Source of the DNA: Rhizobium sp. CB3090
GTDB lineage: Bacteria > Pseudomonadota > Alphaproteobacteria > Rhizobiales > Rhizobiaceae
DNA: 64,000 nt
Assembly: GCF_029714285.1 (NCBI RefSeq)
Contig: NZ_CP121662.1
Span: 682,001 to 746,000, forward strand
Direction of reading: 5' to 3'
Part shown: one piece after another, positions 35,047 through 43,505 of the stretch
Position numbering within the stretch: position 1 is the first letter of the stretch
How the letters are laid out: each line of letters opens with the position of its first letter
Translations under genes and position numbers: made by a program
Notes under the pieces: model-generated
What the model was told of the DNA's origin: nothing
What the model saw: only the letters and a program-made list of their open reading frames with translations
Database searches by the model: none

Positions 35047-36426
35047 ATGGATTTCGCTATGACGAATTATTCCGAAAACAACATCTTCCTGAGCGGTTGG
35101 CTGCCGGGCATCTTTGCCCGCACGGCCGCGCCGATCATCATGATCACAACCATCAACGGCCTGTTTGCCGTCGTCGACGCTTATTTCCTCGGCGTCTTCG
35201 TGGGTGCCGACGCGCTCTCGGCGGTCAGCCTCATCTTTCCGGCGTTGATGTTGTTGATCGCGCTGCAATCGCTGGTTTCCAACGGCATGGCGAGCATCCT
35301 GGCGCGCCGTTTGGGGGCGGGAGATCGAACGGGGGCGAGGCAGGTTTTCAGCGCCGCCCATGGCTTGGCCTTAGCAGTGGTGATCATAATCAATGCGCTC
35401 TATTGGATGGCCGGGCGGCAAGTGATCGCGGCAGGTGCTGCTGGCAATGCCGCGGTCGCCGCCAATGCCGGCGCTTTCATGGGCATCATGGTCGGCTTTG
35501 CTCCGGTGAGTTTCCTGCTGTCCGTGCACATCGATGCTCTGCGTTGCGAGGGCAAGATCGGCTTCATGACGCTGGTGACGCTTGCCTCGACCCTGCTCAA
35601 TATTTTCGCCAACTGGCTGCTGATGGCAGTGATGCATTGGGGTGTCATCGGTTCGGCCGCCGGTTCGATCGCGGCGCAATTCATTTGCCTGGCGATCATT
35701 CTGCTCTACCGGTGGCGACAGCCGGGCGCATTGAGGCCGTCGCTGTCATTTCCGATTGCCGAATGGCGTGGGATCGTCGCCTTCGGTGCGCCGATGAGCC
35801 TCGGCTTCATCGGCATATCCCTGAGTTCTGCGGCAATCCTCTTCAACCTGGCGATTTGGCACGAGGGAGACTATGTCGCGACGGTGGGCGCTTACGGAAT
35901 CATCACCCGGGTGATGACCTTCGCCTATCTGCCGCTCCTCGGTCTCAGTATCGCCCTGCAGACGATATCCGGGCACAATCACGGCGCCTCACTTTCCGCC
36001 CGCGTCGGCCGGAGCCTGCAGATCGCCATGGTGTCGGCGCTGATTTATTGCAGCGTGGTGGAACTGGCCGTCGAAATGCTGGCGGGCAGGCTTGGTGCCC
36101 TGTTTGTCGGCAATTCCGTCATCATCGGGGAGGTGGGGCGGATATTGCCCTGGACGGTCGGCGCCTATTTCCTCTTCGGGCAGATGATCGTGCTGTCGTC
36201 CTATTTCCAGTCGATCGGCGATGCCAAGCGGGGTGCGATTTTCGGCCTGGCACGGCCCTATCTCTTCACGCTGCCGCTGACGTTCCTGCTGCCCTTCATC
36301 TTCGGCGAAACCGGGATCTGGATGGTGCCTGTCTTCGCCGAGACGGGGATGCTCCTGCTCGCCTGCTTGGTGTTGTCGCGCAATGCCAGGGACCGCGGCT
36401 GGCGATACGGTCTGCTACCGGCATAA
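35047..36426 (+). CDS. MATE family efflux transporter
   Basis: 459 residues from ATG at 35047 (ATG at 35059 is an alternative). Twelve hydrophobic helices in two homologous halves, with the NorM/DinF-type opening (FARTAAPIIMITTINGLFAV, DALSAVSLIFPALM) and ILARRLGAGDRTGARQVF. Exports cationic drugs or metabolites in exchange for Na+ or H+. Ends just before a strong hairpin. Confidence 0.93.
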   Translation: MDFAMTNYSENNIFLSGWLPGIFARTAAPIIMITTINGLFAVVDAYFLGVFVGADALSAVSLIFPALMLLIALQSLVSNGMASILARRLGAGDRTGARQVFSAAHGLALAVVIIINALYWMAGRQVIAAGAAGNAAVAANAGAFMGIMVGFAPVSFLLSVHIDALRCEGKIGFMTLVTLASTLLNIFANWLLMAVMHWGVIGSAAGSIAAQFICLAIILLYRWRQPGALRPSLSFPIAEWRGIVAFGAPMSLGFIGISLSSAAILFNLAIWHEGDYVATVGAYGIITRVMTFAYLPLLGLSIALQTISGHNHGASLSARVGRSLQIAMVSALIYCSVVELAVEMLAGRLGALFVGNSVIIGEVGRILPWTVGAYFLFGQMIVLSSYFQSIGDAKRGAIFGLARPYLFTLPLTFLLPFIFGETGIWMVPVFAETGMLLLACLVLSRNARDRGWRYGLLPA

Positions 36427-36431
36427 GCATA

Positions 36432-36458
36432 AAGGCCGCGCCTTCGAGGCGCGGCCTT
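36432..36458. terminator. Bidirectional terminator between MATE and iolB genes
   Basis: Perfect 12-bp stem AAGGCCGCGCCT / AGGCGCGGCCTT with a TCG loop. Convergent genes on both sides. Confidence 0.85.
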
Positions 36459-36475
36459 GCCATGCTCTTGGGAGT

Positions 36476-37273
36476 TTATGCCTTCAGAAGCCACTCATGT
36501 TCCGGCGCATTGTGGAACTTCCAGACGCGTTTCGGACCGGCCATGACGTTGAGATAATAGAGATCGTAGCCATGGCAGGCGGCGCAGGGGTGATATCCTT
36601 TCGGCACCAGCGTCACATCGCCATCCTCCAGCACCATGACTTCATCCAGCGAGCGATCATCGGTATAGACCCGCTGGAAGCCGAAGCCCTGCGGCGGGTT
36701 GAGACGGTGATAATAGGTCTCCTCGAGGAAGCTTTCGTTCGGCAAATTGTCCTGATCGTGTTTGTGCGGCGGATAAGACGAGGTATGGCCGCCCGGCGTG
36801 ATGACTTCGACCACCAGGAGGGAGTGCGCCGCACCGTCATCTTCCGGCATGATGTTGTTGACATAGCGGACGTTGGTGCCCTTGCCGCGCGTCAGCGCCG
36901 GATGCGTGCCCGGCGGAATGGCCCGCGCCTCATGGGAGCCACCGCCCGGAGCCGAGCAGACGGCCAGTTCGAGATCGGTCTCGGCAACGACGGACCAGTT
37001 GGAGCCGGCCGGAATATAAAGCGCGTGCGGCGCGCCTTCGAATGGGCTCATGCGGCCGCCGAGGGAGCCGAAATCCTTGCCCCCCGCCTTGGCGCTCGCC
37101 TTGCCGCTGACCCAGACGAGGCAGACTTCGCGGTCGCCGGTCTCGGCGGAAGCGGTCTCGCCGGGCATCAAACGGTAAAGGTCGAAGCCGACATAGGTCC
37201 ATCCGGCGCTTTCGGGCGTGACACGGGTGACGCGACCGTGGAAGCCATCAGGTTTGACCTTGAGATTTGGCAT
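36476..37273 (-). CDS. iolB: 5-deoxy-glucuronate isomerase
   Basis: 265 residues, full length. Double cupin with the metal-binding SSYPPHKHDQDNLPNESFLE and the later DVTLVPKGYHPCAACHGYDL. Isomerises 5-deoxy-D-glucuronate to 2-deoxy-5-keto-D-gluconate in myo-inositol breakdown. Last gene of the iolCDEB operon, start behind AGAGGAAAAA. A 9-bp hairpin lies between it and iolE. Confidence 0.96.
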   Translation of the reverse strand: MPNLKVKPDGFHGRVTRVTPESAGWTYVGFDLYRLMPGETASAETGDREVCLVWVSGKASAKAGGKDFGSLGGRMSPFEGAPHALYIPAGSNWSVVAETDLELAVCSAPGGGSHEARAIPPGTHPALTRGKGTNVRYVNNIMPEDDGAAHSLLVVEVITPGGHTSSYPPHKHDQDNLPNESFLEETYYHRLNPPQGFGFQRVYTDDRSLDEVMVLEDGDVTLVPKGYHPCAACHGYDLYYLNVMAGPKRVWKFHNAPEHEWLLKA

Positions 37274-37303
37274 GGATGTTTTTCCTCTGCTGCTTGGGAA
37301 AAC

Positions 37304-37333
37304 CCCCTCGCCAATCTTCGATGGGGCGAGGGG
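37304..37333 (-). repeat. Intercistronic hairpin iolE-iolB
   Basis: CCCCTCGCC / GGCGAGGGG, 9-bp perfect stem with a 12-base loop, in the 74-base gap between iolE and iolB. Without a T tract on the minus strand it more likely processes or stabilises mRNA than terminates. Confidence 0.55.
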
Positions 37334-37347
37334 ACGCTCGTCTTCCG

Positions 37348-38265
37348 TTACCCCTTGGGAAAGCCTTCGGTTTCCACCGTATAACCGGCTGCCGTCATGA
37401 CGCGCATCAATTCGGCGTGGCCGATCTCGGCCATCTTCTGCGGCGGAGCCTTGCGCGGGTCCTGTTCGGCCTCGACGACGAACCAGCCTTCGTAACCGTA
37501 ATCCGCAAAACGCTTGACAATAGCGCCGAAATCGAGCGAGCCGTCGCCCGGCACTGTGAACGCGCCGAGTGCCACCGCGTCGAGGAAGGACTGCCGGCTG
37601 CGATCCAGCCCGTCCACAACGGACTTGCGGATGTCCTTGACGTGAACGTGGTTGATGCGGGCGTGATGATTGTCGATGGCGCGGAGCACGTCGCCGCCGG
37701 CAAAGGCCAGATGACCCGCATCGAGGAGAAGCGGAATGCCTTCGCCGGAATTGCGCATGAAGGCGTCGAGTTCCGGCTCAGTTTCGACGACGGCCGCCAT
37801 GTGATGATGGTAGGAGAGCGGCATGCCCTGCTCGGCGCACCATTCGCCAAACTCGGTGACGCGGCGGGCGTAGGACTTCATCTCTTCATCCGAAAGACGC
37901 GGCTTGGTGGCGAGCGGCTTGGAGCGGTCGCCCTGGATGGAACGGCCGACTTCGCCATAGACGATGCAAGGCGCATTGACCGCCTTGAACAGCTCGATCA
38001 TCGGAGCGATGCGATCCTTGTTCGCGGCCAGCTCCTCATTGACCAGCGTGCCCGAGAACCAGCCGCCGCAAAGCGTCACGTCGGCGGCGCGCAGGATCGG
38101 CAGCATCTCATCGGGATTGCTGGGGAAACGCCGGCCCTGTTCCATACCGGTAAAGCCGGCGCCGCGTGACTGGCGCAGGCATTCCTCGAGTGATACGTCG
38201 TCGCTGAGTTCCGGAAGATCGTCGTTCCACCAGGCGATGGGCGACATGCCGAGTTTGGCCTTCAT
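37348..38265 (-). CDS. iolE: Inosose dehydratase
   Basis: 305 residues from ATG at 38265 with AAGGAGAC seven bases upstream; a longer open frame is not supported. TIM-barrel sugar-isomerase/dehydratase with MPLSYHHHMAAVVETEPEL, LLLDAGHLAFAGGD, NHVHVKDIR and GWFVVEAEQDP supplying metal ligands. Dehydrates 2-keto-myo-inositol to the trihydroxycyclohexane-dione that IolD opens. Confidence 0.96.
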   Translation of the reverse strand: MKAKLGMSPIAWWNDDLPELSDDVSLEECLRQSRGAGFTGMEQGRRFPSNPDEMLPILRAADVTLCGGWFSGTLVNEELAANKDRIAPMIELFKAVNAPCIVYGEVGRSIQGDRSKPLATKPRLSDEEMKSYARRVTEFGEWCAEQGMPLSYHHHMAAVVETEPELDAFMRNSGEGIPLLLDAGHLAFAGGDVLRAIDNHHARINHVHVKDIRKSVVDGLDRSRQSFLDAVALGAFTVPGDGSLDFGAIVKRFADYGYEGWFVVEAEQDPRKAPPQKMAEIGHAELMRVMTAAGYTVETEGFPKG

Positions 38266-38290
38266 CAATAGTCTCCTTAAAAGCAGTGTT

Positions 38291-38312
38291 GGAGGAGCGC
38301 GGCCGCTCCTCC
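38291..38312 (-). repeat. Intercistronic hairpin iolD-iolE
   Basis: GGAGGAGCG / CGCTCCTCC, 9-bp perfect stem with a 4-base loop, in the 67-base gap after iolD and close to the iolE ribosome binding site. No T tract. Confidence 0.55.
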
Positions 38313-38332
38313 AGAAAGATGGCGAAAATCGA

Positions 38333-40183
38333 TTAGCCGATGCGCTGGGCGGCGCGGGCTTTTTCATAGCCGGCACGGGCCTTGTTGACTTCGGCGCGCG
38401 GGCTGACCTCGGGAACGGCGACATCCCACCAGTGCCCGCCTTCGTCCGTGGTAATCAGCGGATCGGTGTCGATGACGATGACCGAGGTGCGGTCGTTCTT
38501 TTTCGATGCTTCGATTGCCTGTTCCAGCTCGGCGATAGAGGCAACTTTGACGGCAACGGCGCCCATGCTCTCGGCATGCGCCCGGAAATCGATCTCCGGC
38601 ATGATTTCGTGCCGCGAATCCTTGAGCAGATTGTTGAAGTTCGCGCCGCCGGTCGCCATCTGGAGCCGGTTGATGCAGCCGTACCCTCTGTTGTCGAGGA
38701 GGACGATGGTGAGTTTCAGGCCGAGCATCACAGAAGTCGCCAGCTCCGAATTCAGCATCATGTAGGAGCCGTCGCCGACCATGACGACGACTTCCTTGTC
38801 CGGGCGCGCCATCTTCGCGCCAAGGCCGCCAGCGATCTCATAGCCCATGCAGGAGAAACCGTATTCCATGTGATAGCTGCCGGGCGCGGTCGCCGGCCAG
38901 AGCTTATGCAGCTCCCCCGGCAGGCCGCCGGCCGCGCAGAGCACAATGCTTTTCTCGCCGCCGATCGTGCGGGTGACGGCGCCGATCACCTGGGCATCGG
39001 AGGGCAGGGCGGTATTCGTCGTTGCCATCGCCTTGGCAGCAGCCTCCAGCCAGATCTTCTTTTCCTGTGTCGCCTTCTCGACAAGCACCGACGGAGCTTT
39101 CCAGCCGGAAAGGCCGGCGGACAAAGCTTTCAGTCCTTCGCGGGCATCTGTCACTAGGGGGTGACCACTGTGCTTCGACGCATCATAGGCCGCAATGTTG
39201 AGGCCGATCATCGTTAGCTTTTCGTTCTTGAACAGCGCCCAGGAACCGGTGGTGAAATCCTGGCAGCGGGTGCCGACAGCGATAACCAGATCGGTTTCCT
39301 CGGCAATCGCGTTTGCGGCCGAAGTGCCGGTGACGCCGACCGAGCCAAGCGCCAGCGGATGCGTTTCGTCGATCGCCGATTTACCCGCCTGTGTCACGAC
39401 GACGGGAATGGCATGTGCTTCCGCGAAAGCAGCAAGCTCCTTCGTCGCCTGGGAATAAAGCACGCCGCCGCCGGCGACGATCACGGGCTTTTCGGATCTG
39501 CGGATCAGCGCGATGGCGTTTGCCAGTTCATCCGCATCCGGCTGCGGGCGGCGCGGCGTCCAGACGCGTTCCTCGAAGAAGCTCTCCGGATAGTCGAAGG
39601 CCTCAGCCTGCACATCCTGGCAAAGCGACAATGTCACCGGACCGCAATCGAGCGGATCGGTCAGAACCTGCATGGCGCGCTTCAGCGCCGTGATGATCTG
39701 CTCGGGCCGGGTGATGCGATCGAAATAGCGTGAAACAGGACGGAAGGCATCGTTGGCCGATACCGTGCCGTCGCCGAAATCCTCGATCTGCTGCAACACC
39801 GGATCGGGAGCGCGGTTGGCGAAGACATCGCCGGGGAGGAAAAGCACTGGGATGCGGTTGACATGCGCCACGCCGGCGGCGGTCACCATATTCAGCGCGC
39901 CAGGACCGATCGATGTCGTGCAGGCCATGAAGCGCTGGCGGAAGCTGGTCTTCGCATAGGCAATGGCGGCATGCGCCATGCCCTGTTCGTTATGGGCGCG
40001 GTAGGTCGGCAATTCCTCGCGCACCTGGTAGAGCGCTTCCCCCATGCCGGCGACGTTGCCATGGCCGAAGATCGCCCAGACCCCGCCGAAGATCGGCTGT
40101 TTCTGGCCATCGATCACGGTCATCTGCTTTTTGAGGAAATGCGCGACGGCCTGCGCCATCGTCAATCGGATCGTCTTGCCCAT
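38333..40183 (-). CDS. iolD: 3D-(3,5/4)-trihydroxycyclohexane-1,2-dione acylhydrolase (decyclising)
   Basis: 616 residues. ThDP-dependent enzyme of the acetolactate-synthase type: N-terminal PYR domain with RAHNEQGMAHAAIAY (cofactor-activating Glu region), a central domain, and a C-terminal ThDP motif VVMVGDGSYMMLNSELATS. Opens the ring to 5-deoxy-D-glucuronate. Start ATG at 40183 with GGGAGGCG upstream. Between iolC and iolE in the operon. Confidence 0.96.
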   Translation of the reverse strand: MGKTIRLTMAQAVAHFLKKQMTVIDGQKQPIFGGVWAIFGHGNVAGMGEALYQVREELPTYRAHNEQGMAHAAIAYAKTSFRQRFMACTTSIGPGALNMVTAAGVAHVNRIPVLFLPGDVFANRAPDPVLQQIEDFGDGTVSANDAFRPVSRYFDRITRPEQIITALKRAMQVLTDPLDCGPVTLSLCQDVQAEAFDYPESFFEERVWTPRRPQPDADELANAIALIRRSEKPVIVAGGGVLYSQATKELAAFAEAHAIPVVVTQAGKSAIDETHPLALGSVGVTGTSAANAIAEETDLVIAVGTRCQDFTTGSWALFKNEKLTMIGLNIAAYDASKHSGHPLVTDAREGLKALSAGLSGWKAPSVLVEKATQEKKIWLEAAAKAMATTNTALPSDAQVIGAVTRTIGGEKSIVLCAAGGLPGELHKLWPATAPGSYHMEYGFSCMGYEIAGGLGAKMARPDKEVVVMVGDGSYMMLNSELATSVMLGLKLTIVLLDNRGYGCINRLQMATGGANFNNLLKDSRHEIMPEIDFRAHAESMGAVAVKVASIAELEQAIEASKKNDRTSVIVIDTDPLITTDEGGHWWDVAVPEVSPRAEVNKARAGYEKARAAQRIG

Positions 40184-40218
40184 GGGGCGCCTCCCAAATG
40201 CATTTTAGTCCATTGTTT

Positions 40219-40267
40219 GCGCATCGCTTTACCGGAAAACCGGTATCCACGTTTCGGAGCGATGCGC
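40219..40267. repeat. Rhizobial intergenic palindrome between iolC and iolD
   Basis: GCGCATCGCT ... AGCGATGCGC, 10-bp perfect arms, with an inner ACCGG-AAAA-CCGGT hairpin. It resembles a dispersed element common in Rhizobium/Agrobacterium intergenic DNA. It fills the 87-base iolC-iolD gap. Confidence 0.6.
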
Positions 40268-40270
40268 CAG

Positions 40271-42208
40271 CTATTCCAGGCCGCGGGTTTTCAGCCACGC
40301 CTGGGTCAATTGCCGGAAGCGGCCGGCCATGTCGGCTATCGCTTCCTCGTCGTTCATGCCGCCCGACATCCAGGCGCGCGCCGCATCGGAAAAGATCGTC
40401 CGTCCGACGGCGAAACCCTTGACGGAGGGCGCGGCGAGCGTGGCTTCAAAGCTGCGGATCAATTCCTCAGCCGGCGCTTCCAGGCCAAGCAGCACGATAC
40501 CCCTGCACAATGGATCATTTTTGGCGATTACGGCATCGATTTTTTTCCAGGCCGCGGTCGATTCCTGCGGTTCCAGCTTCCACCAGTCCGGCTTGATGCC
40601 GAGCGCGTAGAGTTCTTCCATTGCCGTCGGGATCGTATCGTCGGTCAACGGTCCGTTCTTGCCGGCGATGATTTCGACCAGCAGCTCGCGGCCAACCTTG
40701 CGCGCGGCTTCGAACAGAGTGCGCAGCTTTTCCTGCTGCTCCGCCTTCAATTCCGCGGGATCGTCGGGGTGGTAGAAGCACAGGCACTTGATGCAATGAT
40801 TGAGCGGCCATTCAACGAGTTGTGAGCCGATATCCTGGCTGAATTCGAATTTCAGCGGCTTCGATCCCGGCAATTCGACGGGGCGGCCGATCCAGGTGAA
40901 GTTCTTTGTGGCGGCGTCGAAGAATGCGTCGCGACCGAAGCGCTCGTCGATCAGCATGCCGTAGCCGGCGCGCCCATCCGAAACGCGTGCCGCCGCCTCG
41001 ACCGCAAGCCGTTTGAAGGCAATGATCCTGTCGTGGCCGATACCCAGTTCATCAGCAACGCTGACGAGCTGCGAGCGATGATCGATGGCGAGCGCCATCA
41101 GCAACGGGATTTCGTCACCGCGGCGTGTCGTCGCCCAATGAATGTGGTTGATCGCCTCGTCCTTACGCAGCGCCCGATGTTCGCTGCCTGTCTTCAGGAA
41201 GAAATCGAGTTCGGCCCAGGTCGGATATTCCGGCGAGCAGAGCAGGCGAGAGACCGCAAAGGCGCCGCAGGCATTGGCCCAGGTGGCGCAGGTCTTCAGC
41301 GGTTCGTCACGCAAGAAGCCGCGCAGGAAGCCGGACATGAAGGCATCGCCGGCACCAAGCACGTTGAACACTTCGATCGGAAAGCCCTGGCCGACGATGC
41401 CGGCTTCGAGGTCGTCGGAGATCGGGCCATCATAAACGATGCAGCCCATGGCGCCGCGCTTCAGGACGATGGTTGCCGAGGAAAGGCGGCGGATTTCCTT
41501 CAATGCGCCAAGCACATCGTCGGCGCCCGAGGCAATCATGATTTCCTCTTCGGTGCCGACGATCAGGTCGCAATCCGGAAGCGTCTCTTTCATCTTCGAG
41601 GAGACACGATCCGACTTCACATAACGTTCGAATCCCTCGGCGTGGCCGGCGAGGCCCCAGAGATTCGGCCGGTAATCGACATCGAAGATCACCTTGCGGC
41701 CGTTCGCCTTGGCGATGCGGATCGCCTTGCGCTGTGCTGCTTCCGTATTCGGCTTGGAAAAATGCGTGCCGGAGACGAGGACTGCGCGGGAGGACTTGAT
41801 GAAATTCTCATCGATGTCACCCTCGTCGAGCGCCATGTCGGCGCAGTCGGAGCGATAGAAGATCATCGGCGACACGCCCTCGGCCTCGACCGCAAGCAAT
41901 ACCAGGGCCGTCAGCCTTTCCTTGTCGGTGGCGATCCCTGCTGTCGCCACACCTTCGCGTGCCGTCTGTTCACGGATGAAACGGCCCATCTGTTCGTCGC
42001 CGACGCGGGTGATCAAGCCGGATTTCAAGCCGAGGCGCGCTGTGCCGATAGCGATATTGGCGGGGCAGCCGCCGACGGATTTGGCAAAGGATGCAATATC
42101 CTCCAGCCGCGAGCCGATCTGCTGTCCGTAAAGATCGACGGAGGAGCGGCCGATGGTGATCACGTCGAGTATTGGCTCCGGCTGGGCGCCAGGATTGTCT
42201 TGTGCCAT
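40271..42208 (-). CDS. iolC: Bifunctional 5-dehydro-2-deoxygluconokinase / DUF2090 aldolase-like protein
   Basis: 645 residues from ATG at 42208, behind GGGAGGACATA. Residues ~10-325 are a PfkB kinase (VITIGRSSVDLYGQQ, and the catalytic VLGAGDAFMSGFLRGF). Residues ~330-645 are a DUF2090 TIM-barrel domain (LLMALAIDHRSQLVSVADEL, CLCFYHPDDPAELKAEQQEK) like class I aldolases. The protein probably phosphorylates 2-deoxy-5-keto-gluconate and may cleave the product, replacing separate IolC and IolJ. The second activity is inferred. First structural gene of iolCDEB, 188 bases after iolR. Confidence 0.94.
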   Translation of the reverse strand: MAQDNPGAQPEPILDVITIGRSSVDLYGQQIGSRLEDIASFAKSVGGCPANIAIGTARLGLKSGLITRVGDEQMGRFIREQTAREGVATAGIATDKERLTALVLLAVEAEGVSPMIFYRSDCADMALDEGDIDENFIKSSRAVLVSGTHFSKPNTEAAQRKAIRIAKANGRKVIFDVDYRPNLWGLAGHAEGFERYVKSDRVSSKMKETLPDCDLIVGTEEEIMIASGADDVLGALKEIRRLSSATIVLKRGAMGCIVYDGPISDDLEAGIVGQGFPIEVFNVLGAGDAFMSGFLRGFLRDEPLKTCATWANACGAFAVSRLLCSPEYPTWAELDFFLKTGSEHRALRKDEAINHIHWATTRRGDEIPLLMALAIDHRSQLVSVADELGIGHDRIIAFKRLAVEAAARVSDGRAGYGMLIDERFGRDAFFDAATKNFTWIGRPVELPGSKPLKFEFSQDIGSQLVEWPLNHCIKCLCFYHPDDPAELKAEQQEKLRTLFEAARKVGRELLVEIIAGKNGPLTDDTIPTAMEELYALGIKPDWWKLEPQESTAAWKKIDAVIAKNDPLCRGIVLLGLEAPAEELIRSFEATLAAPSVKGFAVGRTIFSDAARAWMSGGMNDEEAIADMAGRFRQLTQAWLKTRGLE

Positions 42209-42359
42209 TATGTCCTCCCGTCCAGGCATGATCCCGATAACTCTTCAGTTTCCGATGGGGTCACGCGTCATTGAAAGTGCCGGTCCGTCCGTCTTCGTTT
42301 TCGTCCGGGCTCTGGTAGATCTTGCGGCCATCTCCTGCAGCCGCGTTCATGGATGTAAT

Positions 42360-42373
42360 GAAACATTGGTTCC
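42360..42373. promoter_or_regulatory. Imperfect IolR-type operator
   Basis: GAAA-N6-TTCC, one mismatch from the GGAA-N6-TTCC motif, 16 bases from the perfect site on the iolC side. Confidence 0.45.
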
Positions 42374-42389
42374 GTAATTTTGTCAATTC

Positions 42390-42403
42390 GGAATGTTTAT
42401 TCC
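42390..42403. promoter_or_regulatory. IolR-type operator upstream of iolC
   Basis: GGAATGTTTATTCC, a perfect GGAA-N6-TTCC palindrome, the motif reported for IolR in Sinorhizobium meliloti. It overlaps the stop codon of the regulator gene and lies ~180 bases upstream of iolC. Confidence 0.65.
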
Positions 42404-43272
42404 ATTTTGGATTTGTGGAATTTTGCGACCGCTTCTTTCCTCCGCCGTTCGGCTATAGCGACGGGGAAGGCCATGATCAGCGCCATGGATGCCGACAGCG
42501 AGCGGAAGCCGGCAAAATCGGCCTCCGCCACCTCGAACCAATGGGTGGCGCAGCCCGTAAGCGGGGAAAAGGCCGAATCGGTAATGGCGATGACCGGCAC
42601 GTTGCGTCCGGCGAGATCCTGCGCCTGGGCCAGGCTGTCGGCGGCGTAAGGGGAGAAGCTCGCAGCAATCGCCGCGTCCCTTTCCGTGGCAAAGCGGGCA
42701 AGCTCGCCATCGATGCCGTTCGGCGAAGCAACGATCTGATGGCGGATGTTCAGTTTGGAAAAGGCGTAAGTCATGTGCGCCGTCAACGGGTATGAACGGC
42801 GCTTGGCGATAAGATAGATCGTCTCGGCCGCGGCAAGCACATCGACCGCCTTGGCAAAGGTATCCGTCTCGATGGTCGCGGCAAGCTTGTTGATCGACTG
42901 ACTGGCGGCAGAAAGGAAGCCCGAGAGAATGCCGGCCTCTTCATCCTCGATGCCGGATTGTTCGAGCGTGATCAGCCGCTCTTCGTAGCTCAGCGTCCGG
43001 TCGCGGAGCCGCTCGCGGAAAATGCTCTGCAGGTCGGAGAAACCGCCATATCCGAGATGATGGGCAAGACGCACCAGCGTAGAAGGCTGGACATCGGCTG
43101 CCGTGGCGATGCTTGCCGTGGTGCCGAAGGCGATTTCATCCGGATTGCCAAGTGCGAAAGCCGCAACCTGCGCCAGACGTTTCGGCATGGAATTCTTACG
43201 CTCGATAATGGTGCTGCGGAGGCTTTCAAAATCTCGCGGCACCTTGGTTCGCGTTTCGATTTCGTTATCCAT
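42397..43272 (-). CDS. iolR: MurR/RpiR family regulator, probable inositol repressor IolR
   Basis: 291 residues. N-terminal RpiR helix-turn-helix (ASIATAADVQPSTLVRLAHH, then LGYGGFSDLQSIFRERL) and a C-terminal SIS sugar-isomerase domain (ETIYLIAKRRSYPLTAHMTY, VPVIAITDSAFSPLTGCATH) that would sense a phosphorylated inositol intermediate. Position at the head of iolCDEB and nearby GGAA-N6-TTCC-like sites support the role. Divergent from the Gfo/Idh/MocA gene. Confidence 0.85.
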   Translation of the reverse strand: MDNEIETRTKVPRDFESLRSTIIERKNSMPKRLAQVAAFALGNPDEIAFGTTASIATAADVQPSTLVRLAHHLGYGGFSDLQSIFRERLRDRTLSYEERLITLEQSGIEDEEAGILSGFLSAASQSINKLAATIETDTFAKAVDVLAAAETIYLIAKRRSYPLTAHMTYAFSKLNIRHQIVASPNGIDGELARFATERDAAIAASFSPYAADSLAQAQDLAGRNVPVIAITDSAFSPLTGCATHWFEVAEADFAGFRSLSASMALIMAFPVAIAERRRKEAVAKFHKSKME

Positions 43273-43305
43273 GCCTGCGCCCTTCTCGACGGTATCTCCG
43301 TCGAT

Positions 43306-43319
43306 GAAACAAATATTCC
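43306..43319. promoter_or_regulatory. IolR-like site before iolR
   Basis: GAAA-CAAATA-TTCC, 33 bases upstream of the iolR start; shares CAAATATTCC with the site at 43447-43460. Confidence 0.45.
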
Positions 43320-43446
43320 ATATTTCCCACGATAACGGATTTTGAATGAATCGGCACGATTATTTTTAAGCGCATGAATTTACTTCCATAAATATCATTT
43401 CATAGATGATACGCCATAATCGATCGGTGCGCCGGCTTGTCAAAAC

Positions 43447-43460
43447 GGTCCAAATATTCC
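43447..43460. promoter_or_regulatory. IolR-like site before the Gfo/Idh/MocA gene
   Basis: GGTC-CAAATA-TTCC, 45 bases upstream of the dehydrogenase start. The right half and spacer are identical to the 43306 site; the left half is degenerate. Confidence 0.4.
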
Positions 43461-43505
43461 AAAAATCGCCCCTGGCTTCAGGAGGAAGCTGATGGAGGAA
43501 TGGAT

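Noticed and set aside
34869..36557. 562-codon plus-strand frame overlapping the MATE gene
   Set aside because: Overlaps an intact 12-helix transporter in another frame; rich in Arg, Gly and Cys, as expected of an off-frame reading.
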